From: Pseudomonas fluorescens
GTDB lineage: Bacteria; Pseudomonadota; Gammaproteobacteria; Pseudomonadales; Pseudomonadaceae
Direction: 5' to 3'
DNA: 64,000 nucleotides
Assembly (NCBI RefSeq): GCF_900215245.1
Contig: NZ_LT907842.1
Coordinates: forward strand, 744,001 to 808,000
Shown: positions 1 to 8,293 of the stretch, piece by piece
Layout of the letters: the number at the start of each line of letters is the position of its first letter
Numbering within the stretch: position 1 is the first letter of the stretch
The notes under the pieces: model-generated
Seen by the model: only the letters and a program-made list of their open reading frames with translations
The model's database searches: none
Told to the model about the DNA's origin: nothing
Made by a program: the position numbers and the translations under genes

Positions 1-30
1 GCTGCTCTTCGGACTGTATTGGGTCAATCT

Positions 31-120
31 GGGAGCTGGCATGGGGTCTGCGACTGGGTTTGCCTGATGTACCGAGGTGTCTGCATCGCAGCGGTTCGGC
101 GGTCCGACAAGCCAGCTCCC
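31..120. repeat. Degenerate REP-type inverted repeat
   Basis: The arms GGGAGCTGGC (31-40) and GCCAGCTCCC (111-120) are perfect reverse complements. They resemble the GTGGGAGCTGGC class of Pseudomonas REP sequences, also seen at 59235-59319. No credible gene covers it. Confidence 0.55.
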
Positions 121-169
121 ACAGAAAAGCAGAGCACTGCGGTGCTGGCAACTGAACTCGGTCAACATT

Positions 170-256
170 GTGGGAGCGGGCTTGCTCGCGAAGGCGGTGG
201 CTCAGTCGGCTTATTTGTAACTGACCCACCGCTTTCGCGAGCAAGCCCGCTCCCAC
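170..256. repeat. REPIN (inverted REP doublet)
   Basis: Two REP sequences face each other: GTGGGAGCGGGCTTGCTCGC from 170 and its near-perfect reverse complement ending at 256, with about 45 bases between. The same element recurs through the window between genes. REPINs of this kind are mobilised in trans by a RAYT transposase, and none is visible here. Confidence 0.85.
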
Positions 257-403
257 ATTTGGATCTCATTTCATCCGGTAAAAGTGCTGTTGCTGTGCTT
301 TTGCCCTGCTTTTGCTTCTACCACTCAGGCCGGCTACTAGGCCGCCGTGCTCTGCTTTTGATCTTGATCTGACAGGCCCCGTTAACCACGCTGGCCGAAC
401 GCA

Positions 404-492
404 GGCTTGAATCCGTGGGTAACCCGGCAGGACGCCGGGTTAGCCGCACTGGGCCAAGGATGGCCCATTGCGGCGGCCCACGGATTCAAGCC
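404..492. repeat. Long stem-loop intergenic repeat
   Basis: A 16-bp arm GGCTTGAATCCGTGGG (404-419) pairs perfectly with CCCACGGATTCAAGCC (477-492). Inside it is a second hairpin, AACCCGGC (421-428) with GCCGGGTT (434-441). Open reading frames through this region (for example 382-642 on the minus strand) look like by-products of the repeat. I believe similar sequence is common between genes in fluorescent pseudomonads, but cannot check copy number here. Confidence 0.5.
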
Positions 493-840
493 GGAGTGAG
501 GGCATGCCGAGCCTAAGCGAGGCACCGAGTGGTGGGGCAAAGACCTTTTGGTTACTTTTGGGGCGTTTGCCAAAAGTGACCCGCTGTAAGAGCGGAACCC
601 ATAGCCGCCGTTACCGCAGCAACGGATATGTACCCAATCCACCGAAACGCCTCAGAACAACCCAAAGCGTTGCGTAGAGACCTATGGCTATCGCAGCCAA
701 CCCAGCTCCCACATTTTTACCGTGCCCGCTTGACCTGTAAGAGGCCTGTAGGACGCGGCTGACATTGCAGTAAGCGCCTTGCCCAGCTGCCTACGCTTAC
801 GTCAGAATCCGCCGGCTTGTGCGCTTGGGTATGGAGTTCT
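493..840. other. Gene-free stretch
   Basis: No supported gene is seen. It holds the continuation of the stem-loop repeat and a solitary half-REP (AGCTCCCAC) near 705-713. Reading frames here are short, lack ribosome binding sites and have repeat-like composition. Confidence 0.5.
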
Positions 841-870
841 AAGGTTCGCCGGTCACTGAATTTCTCGGTG

Positions 871-996
871 ATCGGGTTTAGTAGCCCGACTGTTGGACAC
901 TCTTAGTGCATGAGCCTCATCTGAGTTTGATGGCGGCTGTGCGTAGGGCACCTTCGGGTGCGCCGGCTTTGAGTGTCCACCGGTCTACTAACCTGC
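871..996 (+). ncRNA. Candidate structured leader RNA
   Basis: Three nested helices can be drawn. The outer one pairs GGTTTAGTAG (875-884) with CTACTAACC (985-993) with one bulge. The middle one pairs GGACACTC (895-902) with GAGTGTCC (971-978). The inner hairpin is GCACC-TTCG-GGTGC (948-961), with a stable C(UUCG)G loop. It ends about 60 bases before the small gene at 1057 on the same strand, so a cis-acting leader or a stand-alone small RNA are both possible. I cannot name a known RNA family. Confidence 0.45.
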
Positions 997-1056
997 GTAC
1001 AGCTGCCACCCTTCGTTTAGTAGCGATACGGCGGCGGCCTATTCCAGGACGCTTAA

Positions 1057-1296
1057 ATGATCAAAGAAACTGAAAAACCGCCAATCACTCTTTTCACCCT
1101 TACGCCTGACACCCCAACCGAAACCCTGTTGATCAACAGCTACGAAACCGTGTGCTCCGTCAGCACCTTGTTGCTCGACCTGTCCGACGACCTCACCGGC
1201 AAACACCGCGATCTCGCCCTCGCCATTCACCAACTGAGCGAGCTATCCGTCTTGATGGTCGGCAAAGCCATGGACCAGCACACACCGCGAACCTAA
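1057..1296 (+). CDS. DUF6124-like small protein
   Basis: This 79-residue soluble protein resembles, from memory, the C-terminal half of the Pseudomonas DUF6124/DUF3077 family. The recognisable part is TETLLINSYETVCSVSTLL followed by a conserved-looking LTGKHRDLALAIHQLSEL helix. Members I recall have an N-terminal segment of roughly 40 more residues, so this copy is short or a variant. There are no membrane segments and no catalytic motif. It is preceded by a strongly structured region (871-996) and followed by a REP doublet, so it appears monocistronic. Function unknown. Confidence 0.6.
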   Translation: MIKETEKPPITLFTLTPDTPTETLLINSYETVCSVSTLLLDLSDDLTGKHRDLALAIHQLSELSVLMVGKAMDQHTPRT

Positions 1297-1316
1297 AGCC
1301 CTGCTCGGTCAAAAAT

Positions 1317-1403
1317 GTGGGAGCGGGCTTGCTCGCGAAGGCGTTGTATCAGCTACAAATAGGCTAACTGACCCACCGCATTCGCGAGCAACCCAGCTCC
1401 CAC
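1317..1403. repeat. REPIN with a variant right arm
   Basis: The left REP starts GTGGGAGCGGGCTTGCTCGCG at 1317. The right arm is altered to GCGAGCAACCCAGCTCCCAC, so the hairpin has mismatches. It lies between the DUF6124-like gene and the GST gene. Confidence 0.8.
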
Positions 1404-1486
1404 ATTTTGACCGTACCCACTTAAGACCCTCGCTGTCATCTACGCCCCCTGCTAGATTGGCCATTCACCATCGTCAGGGAAGCACC

Positions 1487-2119
1487 ATGGCACACTCACT
1501 GAAAATTCTCGGCCGCACGTCCTCCATCAACGTGCGTAAAGTGCTCTGGACCTGCCAGGAACTAGGCATCGACTACGTGCGCGAAGACTGGGGCATTGGC
1601 TTCAAGCCCACCCAGTCCGCCGAATTCCTCGCCCTGAACCCCAACGCCCAAGTGCCGGTGCTGATCGACGACCACGGCGTGTTGTGGGAGTCCAACACCA
1701 TCTGCCGCTACCTCATCGGCCTTTACCAACGCACAGACCTGCTGCCCGCCGAACCCGCGCCACGCGCGCGGGTCGAGCAATGGGTGGACTGGCAAGCCAC
1801 CGAACTCAACCGCGCCTGGGGCGATGCCTTCACCGCGCTGGTGCGCAACAACCCGGACGGCCTGGACGCCACGCAGATTGCCGCCGCCGTGCAGGTGTGG
1901 AACGAAAAGATGGGCCTGCTGGAACAGCAGTTGGCCAACACCGGTGCTTATGTCGTCGGGGATGAATTTACCCTCGCCGATATCCTCATCGGCCTCTCGG
2001 TGCACCGCTGGCAGAGCACGCCCATGGAACGCCCGCCCTACCCCGCGATTGCAGCGTACTACCAGCGCCTCAGCGGGCGCCAAGGCTTCAAGACCTTTGC
2101 CCTCGACGGCCACAACTAA
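1487..2119 (+). CDS. Glutathione S-transferase family protein
   Basis: The 210-residue protein has a GST architecture: a thioredoxin-like N-terminal domain (about 1-80) and a helical C-terminal domain. NPNAQVPVL (51-59) holds the cis-proline, P57. E68-S69 in WESNTICRYL is the usual glutathione-contact pair. The N-terminal catalytic position is probably a serine in GRTSSINVRK (S12/S13). The ATG at 1487 is preferred over 1457 because a purine-rich AGGGAAG precedes it at good spacing and the protein then begins at the fold. The SDR gene starts 14 bases downstream on the same strand, suggesting co-transcription. The substrate cannot be predicted. Confidence 0.85.
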   Translation: MAHSLKILGRTSSINVRKVLWTCQELGIDYVREDWGIGFKPTQSAEFLALNPNAQVPVLIDDHGVLWESNTICRYLIGLYQRTDLLPAEPAPRARVEQWVDWQATELNRAWGDAFTALVRNNPDGLDATQIAAAVQVWNEKMGLLEQQLANTGAYVVGDEFTLADILIGLSVHRWQSTPMERPPYPAIAAYYQRLSGRQGFKTFALDGHN

Positions 2120-2133
2120 CACAAGGACTCACC

Positions 2134-2871
2134 GTGAACGGACTCAACGTACTGCTGACCGGCGCCTGCGGAAGAATCGGCAAGACCTTTTTCGAAGCCT
2201 CGAAGGAGCGCTACCGCTTCACCCTCACCGACCGCCTCGCACCGGATTTCGATGTCGGTGAGCACCGCTTCGTGCACGCCGACCTCAGCGATAAAACCCG
2301 CCTCGCGGCCCTGCTGGATGGCATCGACGTGATCGTGCACCTGTCGGGCATCCCCCACGCCAGCGCGTCGTTCGACGCGTTGCTGCCGAACAATATCCTC
2401 GCCACCACCTACCTGTTCGAAGCGGCCGTGGCGGCGGGCGTCAAGCGCCTGGTATTCGCCAGCAGCGCGCAGACCATCGAAGGCTACCCGGTGGACCGCC
2501 AAATCACCCCAGGCATGCCGGTGATGCCCGCCAACCTGTACGGCGTGAGCAAATGCTACGGCGAGGCACTGTGCGGCTATTACGCGGCGAAAACTCCGCT
2601 CTCCACGATTGCGCTGCGCATCGGCGCCTTTGAGTTCACCGAAACCCACGAGCTCAATAATGCCCGCGACCTCAGCGCCTGGCTCAGCCCGCGTGATGCC
2701 GTGCAACTGCTGCAACGCTCGGTGGACGCTGAAGGTGTGAAGCACCTGATCGCCCACGGTATTTCCAATAACCGCTTCAAGCGCCTGGACTTGAGCGAAA
2801 CCACGCGGGTGCTGGGCTATCAACCGCTGGATGACGCCTTTGAGACCTTCAAGATCCCCATCACCTATTGA
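2134..2871 (+). CDS. Extended SDR, uronate dehydrogenase-like
   Basis: This 245-residue NAD(P)-dependent oxidoreductase has a glycine-rich TGACGRIG nucleotide-binding turn (9-16). The catalytic YxxxK is Y136-K140 in YGVSK, with a serine pair at S110/S111. Length and the short C-terminal domain resemble uronate dehydrogenase, which oxidises glucuronate or galacturonate to the lactone, but no uronate pathway gene is adjacent. The start is GTG. It is likely the second gene of a GST-SDR pair. The substrate assignment is an inference; the SDR family assignment is firm. Confidence 0.8.
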   Translation: MNGLNVLLTGACGRIGKTFFEASKERYRFTLTDRLAPDFDVGEHRFVHADLSDKTRLAALLDGIDVIVHLSGIPHASASFDALLPNNILATTYLFEAAVAAGVKRLVFASSAQTIEGYPVDRQITPGMPVMPANLYGVSKCYGEALCGYYAAKTPLSTIALRIGAFEFTETHELNNARDLSAWLSPRDAVQLLQRSVDAEGVKHLIAHGISNNRFKRLDLSETTRVLGYQPLDDAFETFKIPITY

Positions 2872-3011
2872 GCCTCTGCGCCATAAAAGCGTGAAAGCTG
2901 ACACCCAGGCGCAATAAATCGGCGAATGTGTGGCCTGCCGCACGCAACTTCACAAGCGCCGATTTCCGTTAGCCCGCTAAGATTCCAGCTCACTGCCCCT
3001 GGAATCTGCCC

Positions 3012-4427
3012 ATGTCGACACTCACCGCCTCAGCCACGGACGGCATCGACCCGATCCGTGCCGCCCATATCAGCGCGCGCATCGACCGCCTACCCGCCGT
3101 CGCCACTCTTTGGCGCCTGGTGGCCTTGTTGTCAATCGGCGGCTTTTTCGAGCTGTATGACCTGTTCCAGACCGCCTACATCAGCCCCGGCTTGATCAGC
3201 GACGGGATTTTCCACACCGGCAGCGAAGGTGTGTTTGGCTTCTCCGACCAGGCGGCGTTTGCCTCAGCGACCTTTCTGGGCCTGTTCCTTGGCGCCAGCC
3301 TGCTCAGCCCCATCGCCGACCGCTTCGGGCGCCGGGCGATTTTTACCTTCGCGCTGATCGGGTACACCGTGGCGACCGTGCTGATGGGTATTCAAACCTC
3401 CGCGCTGGGCATCATCTGCATGCGTTTTCTGGTGGGCATCGGCCTGGGCATCGAGCTGGTGACCATCGACGCTTACCTCTCGGAACTGGTGCCCAAGCGC
3501 ATGCGCAGCTCGGCGTTCGCGTTCGCGTTTTTCATTCAGTTTCTGTCGGTGCCGGCGGTGGCGTTGATGTCGTGGTGGCTGGTGCCCCAGGCGCCGTTCG
3601 GGGTGTCCGGCTGGCGCTGGGTGGTGCTGAGCAGTGCCGTGTTTGCGTTATTTATCTGGCAACTGCGCAAGCGCCTGCCGGAATCACCCCGTTGGCTGGC
3701 GCAAAAGGGCCGCTTTGACGAAGCCGGGCAGATCATGGACAGCCTCGAAGCACGCTGCCAACGCGATCACGGCAAACCGCTGGATGAGCCCGTACCCGAA
3801 GCGGTCAGCGTGCACGGCAGCGGGCGTTTTGCGGATATCTGGCAACCGCCCTACCGCCGCCGGGCACTGATGCTGATCGTGTTCCATGTGTTCCAGGCCA
3901 TCGGCTTTTTCGGCTTCGGCAATTGGTTGCCGGCGTTGTTGTCGGGTCAGGGCGTGAGCGTGACCCATAGTTTGATGTACGCCTTTATCATCACCCTCGC
4001 CTACCCGCTGGGGCCGCTGCTGTTTGTGAAGGTGGCCAATCGTTTTGAAAACAAATGGCAAATCGTCGGTTCGGCGATGGGCGCGATGGTCTTCGGCAGC
4101 CTGTTCGCCCTGCAAACCACCGCGGTGGGGCTGGTGATCTGCGGGGTGATGATCACGTTCTGCAATGCCTGGCTGAGCTTCAGTTACCACTCCTACCAGA
4201 GCGAATTGTTCCCGACCAATATCCGCGCACGGGCGGTGGGGTTCTGCTATTCGTTCAGCCGCTTGTCGACGGTGTTCAGCAGCCTGTTGATCGGGTTCAT
4301 TCTTGAGCATCTGGGCACGCCGGGCGTCTTGGCGTTTATTGCCAGCAGCATGTTGATCGTGATGATCACCATCAGTTGGTTCGGGCCGCGTACGCGTAAC
4401 CTGGCGCTGGAGAATATCGCCCACTGA
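3012..4427 (+). CDS. MFS transporter, sugar/metabolite porter type
   Basis: This 471-residue inner-membrane protein has about twelve hydrophobic segments. The MFS signature between helices 2 and 3 is visible as DRFGRRA (around 103-109), and the PESPRWLAQKGR segment after helix 6 is typical of sugar porter and metabolite:H+ symporter members. It probably uses the proton gradient to move a small organic solute. It follows the SDR gene after a 140-base gap, so it may have its own promoter. Substrate unknown. Confidence 0.85.
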   Translation: MSTLTASATDGIDPIRAAHISARIDRLPAVATLWRLVALLSIGGFFELYDLFQTAYISPGLISDGIFHTGSEGVFGFSDQAAFASATFLGLFLGASLLSPIADRFGRRAIFTFALIGYTVATVLMGIQTSALGIICMRFLVGIGLGIELVTIDAYLSELVPKRMRSSAFAFAFFIQFLSVPAVALMSWWLVPQAPFGVSGWRWVVLSSAVFALFIWQLRKRLPESPRWLAQKGRFDEAGQIMDSLEARCQRDHGKPLDEPVPEAVSVHGSGRFADIWQPPYRRRALMLIVFHVFQAIGFFGFGNWLPALLSGQGVSVTHSLMYAFIITLAYPLGPLLFVKVANRFENKWQIVGSAMGAMVFGSLFALQTTAVGLVICGVMITFCNAWLSFSYHSYQSELFPTNIRARAVGFCYSFSRLSTVFSSLLIGFILEHLGTPGVLAFIASSMLIVMITISWFGPRTRNLALENIAH

Positions 4428-4562
4428 CGGCAACGCTTGGCCGCCGGCAGGACAACGCTTGCCGCGACGGCCGCGCCAGCCCCAGTAAAAGCGCGGATTT
4501 GGCACTCGGCATGCTATTTGCTCCAGCTGTCGCACCGAACACATTTACGCAGGTGACCGATC

Positions 4563-5072
4563 ATGCTGGTTAACAATAACGCCCAAGCCGTGTCGACCGT
4601 CGAAAAGCTCAAGCGCACCGACATGGACCCCGCCAACGCCGCTGCCAGCACGCTGTACAGCGGTGCCGTGCAAGCGGCTCAGCAAAGCGTCACCGTACCG
4701 GCTGCGCAGCAGGACCTGAACAAGGCCAACGACCGAATCGACGAAGCCTTCGCCAAGACCCGTGTGCAGTTGCAAGCCACGACGGCAGCACCTACGGCGG
4801 CAACCGACACACCGGCAGCGGGCTCGACCACCAGCACCGCGCGTGCGGATTTCACCGACTACATGAGCAAATCCCCGGCGGAACGCATCCGTGAGCAATT
4901 GCTCAAGGAGCAGGGTTTGACCGAAGCACAAGTGCAGGCAATGCCGCAGGAAAAACAGGACGCGATTGCCAAGCAAGTGGCTGATCGCGTGAAGCAGCAG
5001 CAAGATCAGCAAGTAGCGGCGAAAGCCACTGACCCGGCGCAAGCGGTTAAAGAAACCCTGGCGGCGATTTAA
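4563..5072 (+). CDS. Hypothetical protein, Ala/Gln-rich helical
   Basis: The 169-residue product has no signal peptide and no membrane segment. The N-terminal third is Ala/Thr/Val-rich (VSTVEKLKRTDMDPANAAAS). A low-complexity TTAAPTAAT stretch links it to a charged C-terminal helix with many Gln and Lys residues (PAERIREQLLKEQGL; VADRVKQQQDQQ). I recognise it only as a type of conserved Pseudomonas hypothetical. An AGGTG sits before the ATG. Function unknown. Confidence 0.7.
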   Translation: MLVNNNAQAVSTVEKLKRTDMDPANAAASTLYSGAVQAAQQSVTVPAAQQDLNKANDRIDEAFAKTRVQLQATTAAPTAATDTPAAGSTTSTARADFTDYMSKSPAERIREQLLKEQGLTEAQVQAMPQEKQDAIAKQVADRVKQQQDQQVAAKATDPAQAVKETLAAI

Positions 5073-5091
5073 CAGACACCGCTGATCACAG

Positions 5092-5176
5092 GTGGGCGCT
5101 GGCTGGCCTGAGATGCAGAAACCCGGGTGTATCAGGTACACCGAGTTGATGCGATCGCAGGCACTCCAGCGCCCAC
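5092..5176. repeat. Imperfect inverted repeat (GTGGGCGCTGG class)
   Basis: GTGGGCGCTGG (5092-5102) faces CCAGCGCCCAC (5166-5176), an 11-bp perfect pairing about 63 bases apart. It lies between convergent genes and could act as a bidirectional 3' structure. It resembles a REPIN of a different sequence class; a partial copy of similar type lies near 18879-18906. Confidence 0.5.
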
Positions 5177-5206
5177 AGAGGTTGGGTTACCACGGCGGTA
5201 ACGTAT

Positions 5207-6526
5207 CTACTGCAATTGCAGGGTCGAGTTGAACTGACTGATCGCATCCACCACATGCCGTGACCCTTCCTGAATCTCCAGGATCACCTGCCCCGCCTCA
5301 TTCGCCAGTTCCACCCCCAGCCCGGTGCGGCTCAGGCTCGACTGCATGCTCGACACTGCGCTCAGCGACAGGTCGTGGTTTTTGCGCACCACATCGACAA
5401 TCTCCACGGTTGCCTGGCTGGTGCGCGCTGCGAGGCCGCGCACTTCGTCGGCCACCACCGCAAATCCACGCCCATGTTCGCCCGCCCGCGCCGCCTCAAT
5501 CGCCGCGTTGAGCGCGAGCATATTGGTTTGTTCGGCAATGCCACGGATGGTCTGCACGATGGCGCCGATGATGTCTGACTGTTTGTTGACCGCGTCGATG
5601 CTTTGGGCCGCCTGATTCAGGTCGCTGGAAATCGCTTCGATGATCTGCACGGTTTGCTGCACCACCTCCGAGCCCTTGCGTGCGCAGGCGTCGTTTTGCA
5701 CCGAAGTGGCGTGGGCCGAATCGGCGGCGGTGCGCAGGGTGGTGACCTGATCGGTGATGTCGCTGGCGAACTTCACCACTTTATACAGGCGCCCGTTGGC
5801 GTCGAAGATCGGGTTGTAAGAGGCTTCCAGAAACAGGGTTTTGCCGTATTTGTTTTTCCGCTCAAAACGATGGGAGTGATATTCGCCACGGTTGAGCGAG
5901 GCCCAAAAAGCCTTGTAAGCCGGGGAATCCACTTCACTGCGCTGGCAGAACAGGCTGTGGTGCTGGCCGATGATTTCTTCGCGCGAATACTGCACCGCAC
6001 GCAGGAAGTTATCGTTGGCATTGATGATCTGGCCTTGAGGGGTAAATTCGATCACCGCCATGGAGCGGCTGATGGCGTCGATCAGGCTCTGGTTCTCGTG
6101 TTCATGGTGAACCCGTGCGGAAATGTCCGCGGCGACTTTGATCACGCTCTGCACCTGATTGTCGCTGCCCAGCACCGGCATGTAGCTGGCTTCGAGCCAC
6201 ACCTCCTCGCCGTGCTTATTCAGGCGCATAAAGGTGCCGCTCAAGGCTTCGCCCCGCGCCAGGTCGCGCCACAACTTGGCGTAGGGCTCGGTGTGGGTGT
6301 AGGCCTCTTCGCAAAAGATGCGGTGATGTTGGCCGCGAATCTCCTCGACGTTGTAGCCCATGGTTTTGCAGAAGTTCTCATTGGCGTCGAGGATCACGCC
6401 GTTGCGGTCGAATTCGATCATCGCCATGGAACGGCTGATGGCGGCGAGCTTGGCGTTGGCTTCGGTGAGCGCACAGGAAAAACGTTGGATTTCTTGCAGG
6501 TCGGATTTGTGATGGCGGTTGAACAT
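5207..6526 (-). CDS. bdlA: BdlA-like PAS-PAS methyl-accepting protein
   Basis: This cytoplasmic 439-residue chemoreceptor has no membrane segment. Two PAS domains occupy about 25-135 and 145-265, each starting with the repeated ISRSMA(M/V)IEF and containing a GQHH(R/S)(I/L)FC segment. A short MCP signalling domain follows, with the invariant hairpin [27 protein letters not shown] written here only in part: [11 protein letters not shown] and [12 protein letters not shown]. The order, length and lack of membrane anchors match BdlA, which mediates biofilm dispersion in P. aeruginosa. The ATG at 6526 follows an AAGGGTGA ribosome binding site, better than the upstream start at 6571. Orthology rather than paralogy is inferred. 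Confidence 0.75.
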   Translation of the reverse strand: MFNRHHKSDLQEIQRFSCALTEANAKLAAISRSMAMIEFDRNGVILDANENFCKTMGYNVEEIRGQHHRIFCEEAYTHTEPYAKLWRDLARGEALSGTFMRLNKHGEEVWLEASYMPVLGSDNQVQSVIKVAADISARVHHEHENQSLIDAISRSMAVIEFTPQGQIINANDNFLRAVQYSREEIIGQHHSLFCQRSEVDSPAYKAFWASLNRGEYHSHRFERKNKYGKTLFLEASYNPIFDANGRLYKVVKFASDITDQVTTLRTAADSAHATSVQNDACARKGSEVVQQTVQIIEAISSDLNQAAQSIDAVNKQSDIIGAIVQTIRGIAEQTNMLALNAAIEAARAGEHGRGFAVVADEVRGLAARTSQATVEIVDVVRKNHDLSLSAVSSMQSSLSRTGLGVELANEAGQVILEIQEGSRHVVDAISQFNSTLQLQ

Positions 6527-6693
6527 GATCAGATCACCCTTGATTCCCGGCGCCTGAAAGGCGCATTCCATTCATGTGTTGGACAGTGCTGGCTAACCTT
6601 CATGGGCAAATAACCATCCGAAACGCTGTATATGCCAAACGTCATCAACGGTCTTGGATCAGCATAGACAGGGCGTGGCGCTATGCAAGGCCA

Positions 6694-7563
6694 CTAATCA
6701 GCCAGCATTTTTAACAACGCACTGACGGCCATCGAGGGTGAACGGGTGGGTGAACCGACCAAGGCAAATTCGCGGTGCAATGGGACGCTCAACGGCATCA
6801 CACGCAGGCCATTGAGCTGGGGTGGCAACGCCATCTGAGGCACCAGCGTGACGCCGACGCCTTCGCGCACCAGGCTGTAGGCACTGCTCCATTCGCGCAC
6901 TTCCACGCGGATATCGCGCAGGGTCAGCCCCGCCAATGCGCCCAGGCTGCGGGCATTGGCGGTGCAGCCACCGGTAGCCAGCACGAAGGGTTGCTGGAGC
7001 AATGCCTCAAGCGACACCGTGGCATCGGCCGGGCGCTGCGCGATGGGATGGTGGGTCGGCAGCACCGCCATCCAAAAGTCACGCCCCAACACCGTGGCGT
7101 TGCGCGCAGGCTCGGGGTTGAGCACCACGCCCAGGTCGATCAGCTCGGCATCGAGCAAGGCGTGCACTTCGCTGTCGGTGACATCCAGGGTGGTGATCTC
7201 GATACCTGGGTGCAACTGACGAAAACGTTGCAGCAACGGCGTCAGAAAGGTCGCCAGCACCATCGGAAAACTGGCAATGCGAAGGCTCCCACTCAGCAAT
7301 GGTCGAGACTCATCCACGGTGGTGCGAATGGCCTGCAATGCACCCATCATCACCCGCGCGTGCTCGATCACCCGGCCTCCCAGGGCGGTAGGCAGGGTCT
7401 TGCGCGGTTCACGTGTGAACAGTTGCGCACCCAAGGCTGCCTCCATGGAGGCCATGGCTTGGCTGGCAGCGGACTGGGTCATGCCGACCCTTTCGGCGGC
7501 GGCCGTGATGCTGCCGTGGTCGGCCACCGCCACCAGCAAACGCCAGTGCATCAGGTTCATCAT
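6694..7563 (-). CDS. LysR-family transcriptional regulator
   Basis: The protein of about 289 residues has the LysR N-terminal winged helix-turn-helix, MHWRLLVAVADHGSITAAAE then MTQSAASQAMASMEA, and a two-lobed effector-binding domain. An AAGGA lies 11 bases before the ATG chosen at 7563; a second ATG follows directly. It is divergent from gstA with about 107 bases between the two starts, the classic layout of a LysR regulator controlling its neighbour. Its effector is unknown. Regulation of gstA is an inference from position. Confidence 0.85.
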   Translation of the reverse strand: MMNLMHWRLLVAVADHGSITAAAERVGMTQSAASQAMASMEAALGAQLFTREPRKTLPTALGGRVIEHARVMMGALQAIRTTVDESRPLLSGSLRIASFPMVLATFLTPLLQRFRQLHPGIEITTLDVTDSEVHALLDAELIDLGVVLNPEPARNATVLGRDFWMAVLPTHHPIAQRPADATVSLEALLQQPFVLATGGCTANARSLGALAGLTLRDIRVEVREWSSAYSLVREGVGVTLVPQMALPPQLNGLRVMPLSVPLHREFALVGSPTRSPSMAVSALLKMLAD

Positions 7564-7670
7564 GGCAGTAGCTGTCCTTATGGGTGGCGTCTGAAGGTTT
7601 AATTTTACGCAAGGTGCCACGCCGGCGAGACTGGCGCAAATCAACCACACCCGATCAGGAGCCACCCTGC

Positions 7671-8270
7671 ATGAAACTGTACTTTTCCCCCAATGCCTGT
7701 TCTCTCGCCCCGCATATCGTGTTGCGCGAATTGGCGTTGCCGTTCGAGCTGGTGCGGGTCGATAACCAGGCCAAAACCACGGCCGACGGCGACGATTTCC
7801 TGCAGATCAACCCCAAGGGCTATGTGGCGGCGCTGCAACTGGACAATGGCGAAGTGCTGACAGAAGCCAGTGCGATCCTGCAGTACCTGGCCGACCTGAA
7901 ACCCGCCGCGCACCTGGCCCCGGCCAATGGCAGCTGGGAACGCGTGCGCTTGCAGGAGTGGCTGAACTTTATCGCCAGCGAGGTTCATGGCGGGCTGGCG
8001 ATTTTCTTTAACGACGCGATTCAGGGCGACCTGCGGGCGATGTTCGTGGCCAAGGTGCACAAGCGTTTTGCGATTCTGGTGCAAACGCTGGAGCGCCAGG
8101 ACTACCTGTTGGGGTCGCAGTATTCGGTGGCGGACGCGTATTTGTTCGTGGTGCTGCGCTGGGCGGGGTTGCACGCTATTAACCTGCAACAGTGGCCGGC
8201 GTTGGCGGCGTTTCAGCAGCGAATTGGCGAGCGGCAAACAGTTATCGCGGCCCTGGCCGCCGAAGCCTGA
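7671..8270 (+). CDS. gstA: Beta-class glutathione S-transferase
   Basis: The 199-residue protein closely follows the E. coli Gst pattern. MKLYFSPNACS places the beta-class cysteine at C10, and SEVHGG places the conserved histidine at H106. INPKGYVAALQLDNG and TEASAILQYLADL (E65, S67) form the glutathione site. It conjugates or transfers glutathione to electrophiles in the cytoplasm. An AGGAG precedes the ATG at 7671. It is divergent from a LysR regulator. Its 3' end runs into the 188-bp tandem array, and the bases just before the first repeat resemble the inter-REPIN part of the array unit. Confidence 0.9.
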   Translation: MKLYFSPNACSLAPHIVLRELALPFELVRVDNQAKTTADGDDFLQINPKGYVAALQLDNGEVLTEASAILQYLADLKPAAHLAPANGSWERVRLQEWLNFIASEVHGGLAIFFNDAIQGDLRAMFVAKVHKRFAILVQTLERQDYLLGSQYSVADAYLFVVLRWAGLHAINLQQWPALAAFQQRIGERQTVIAALAAEA

Positions 8271-8293
8271 TGGCCTGAAATGCAATTAAAAAT

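Noticed and set aside
19..372. Open reading frame on the plus strand at the window start
   Set aside because: It runs through a REP pair and has REP-derived amino acid sequence (ASPLPH); no ribosome binding site.
382..642. Minus-strand reading frame of 86 codons in the stem-loop repeat
   Set aside because: The frame is created by the repeat (inverted stem) and has no homologue-like fold; treated as non-coding.
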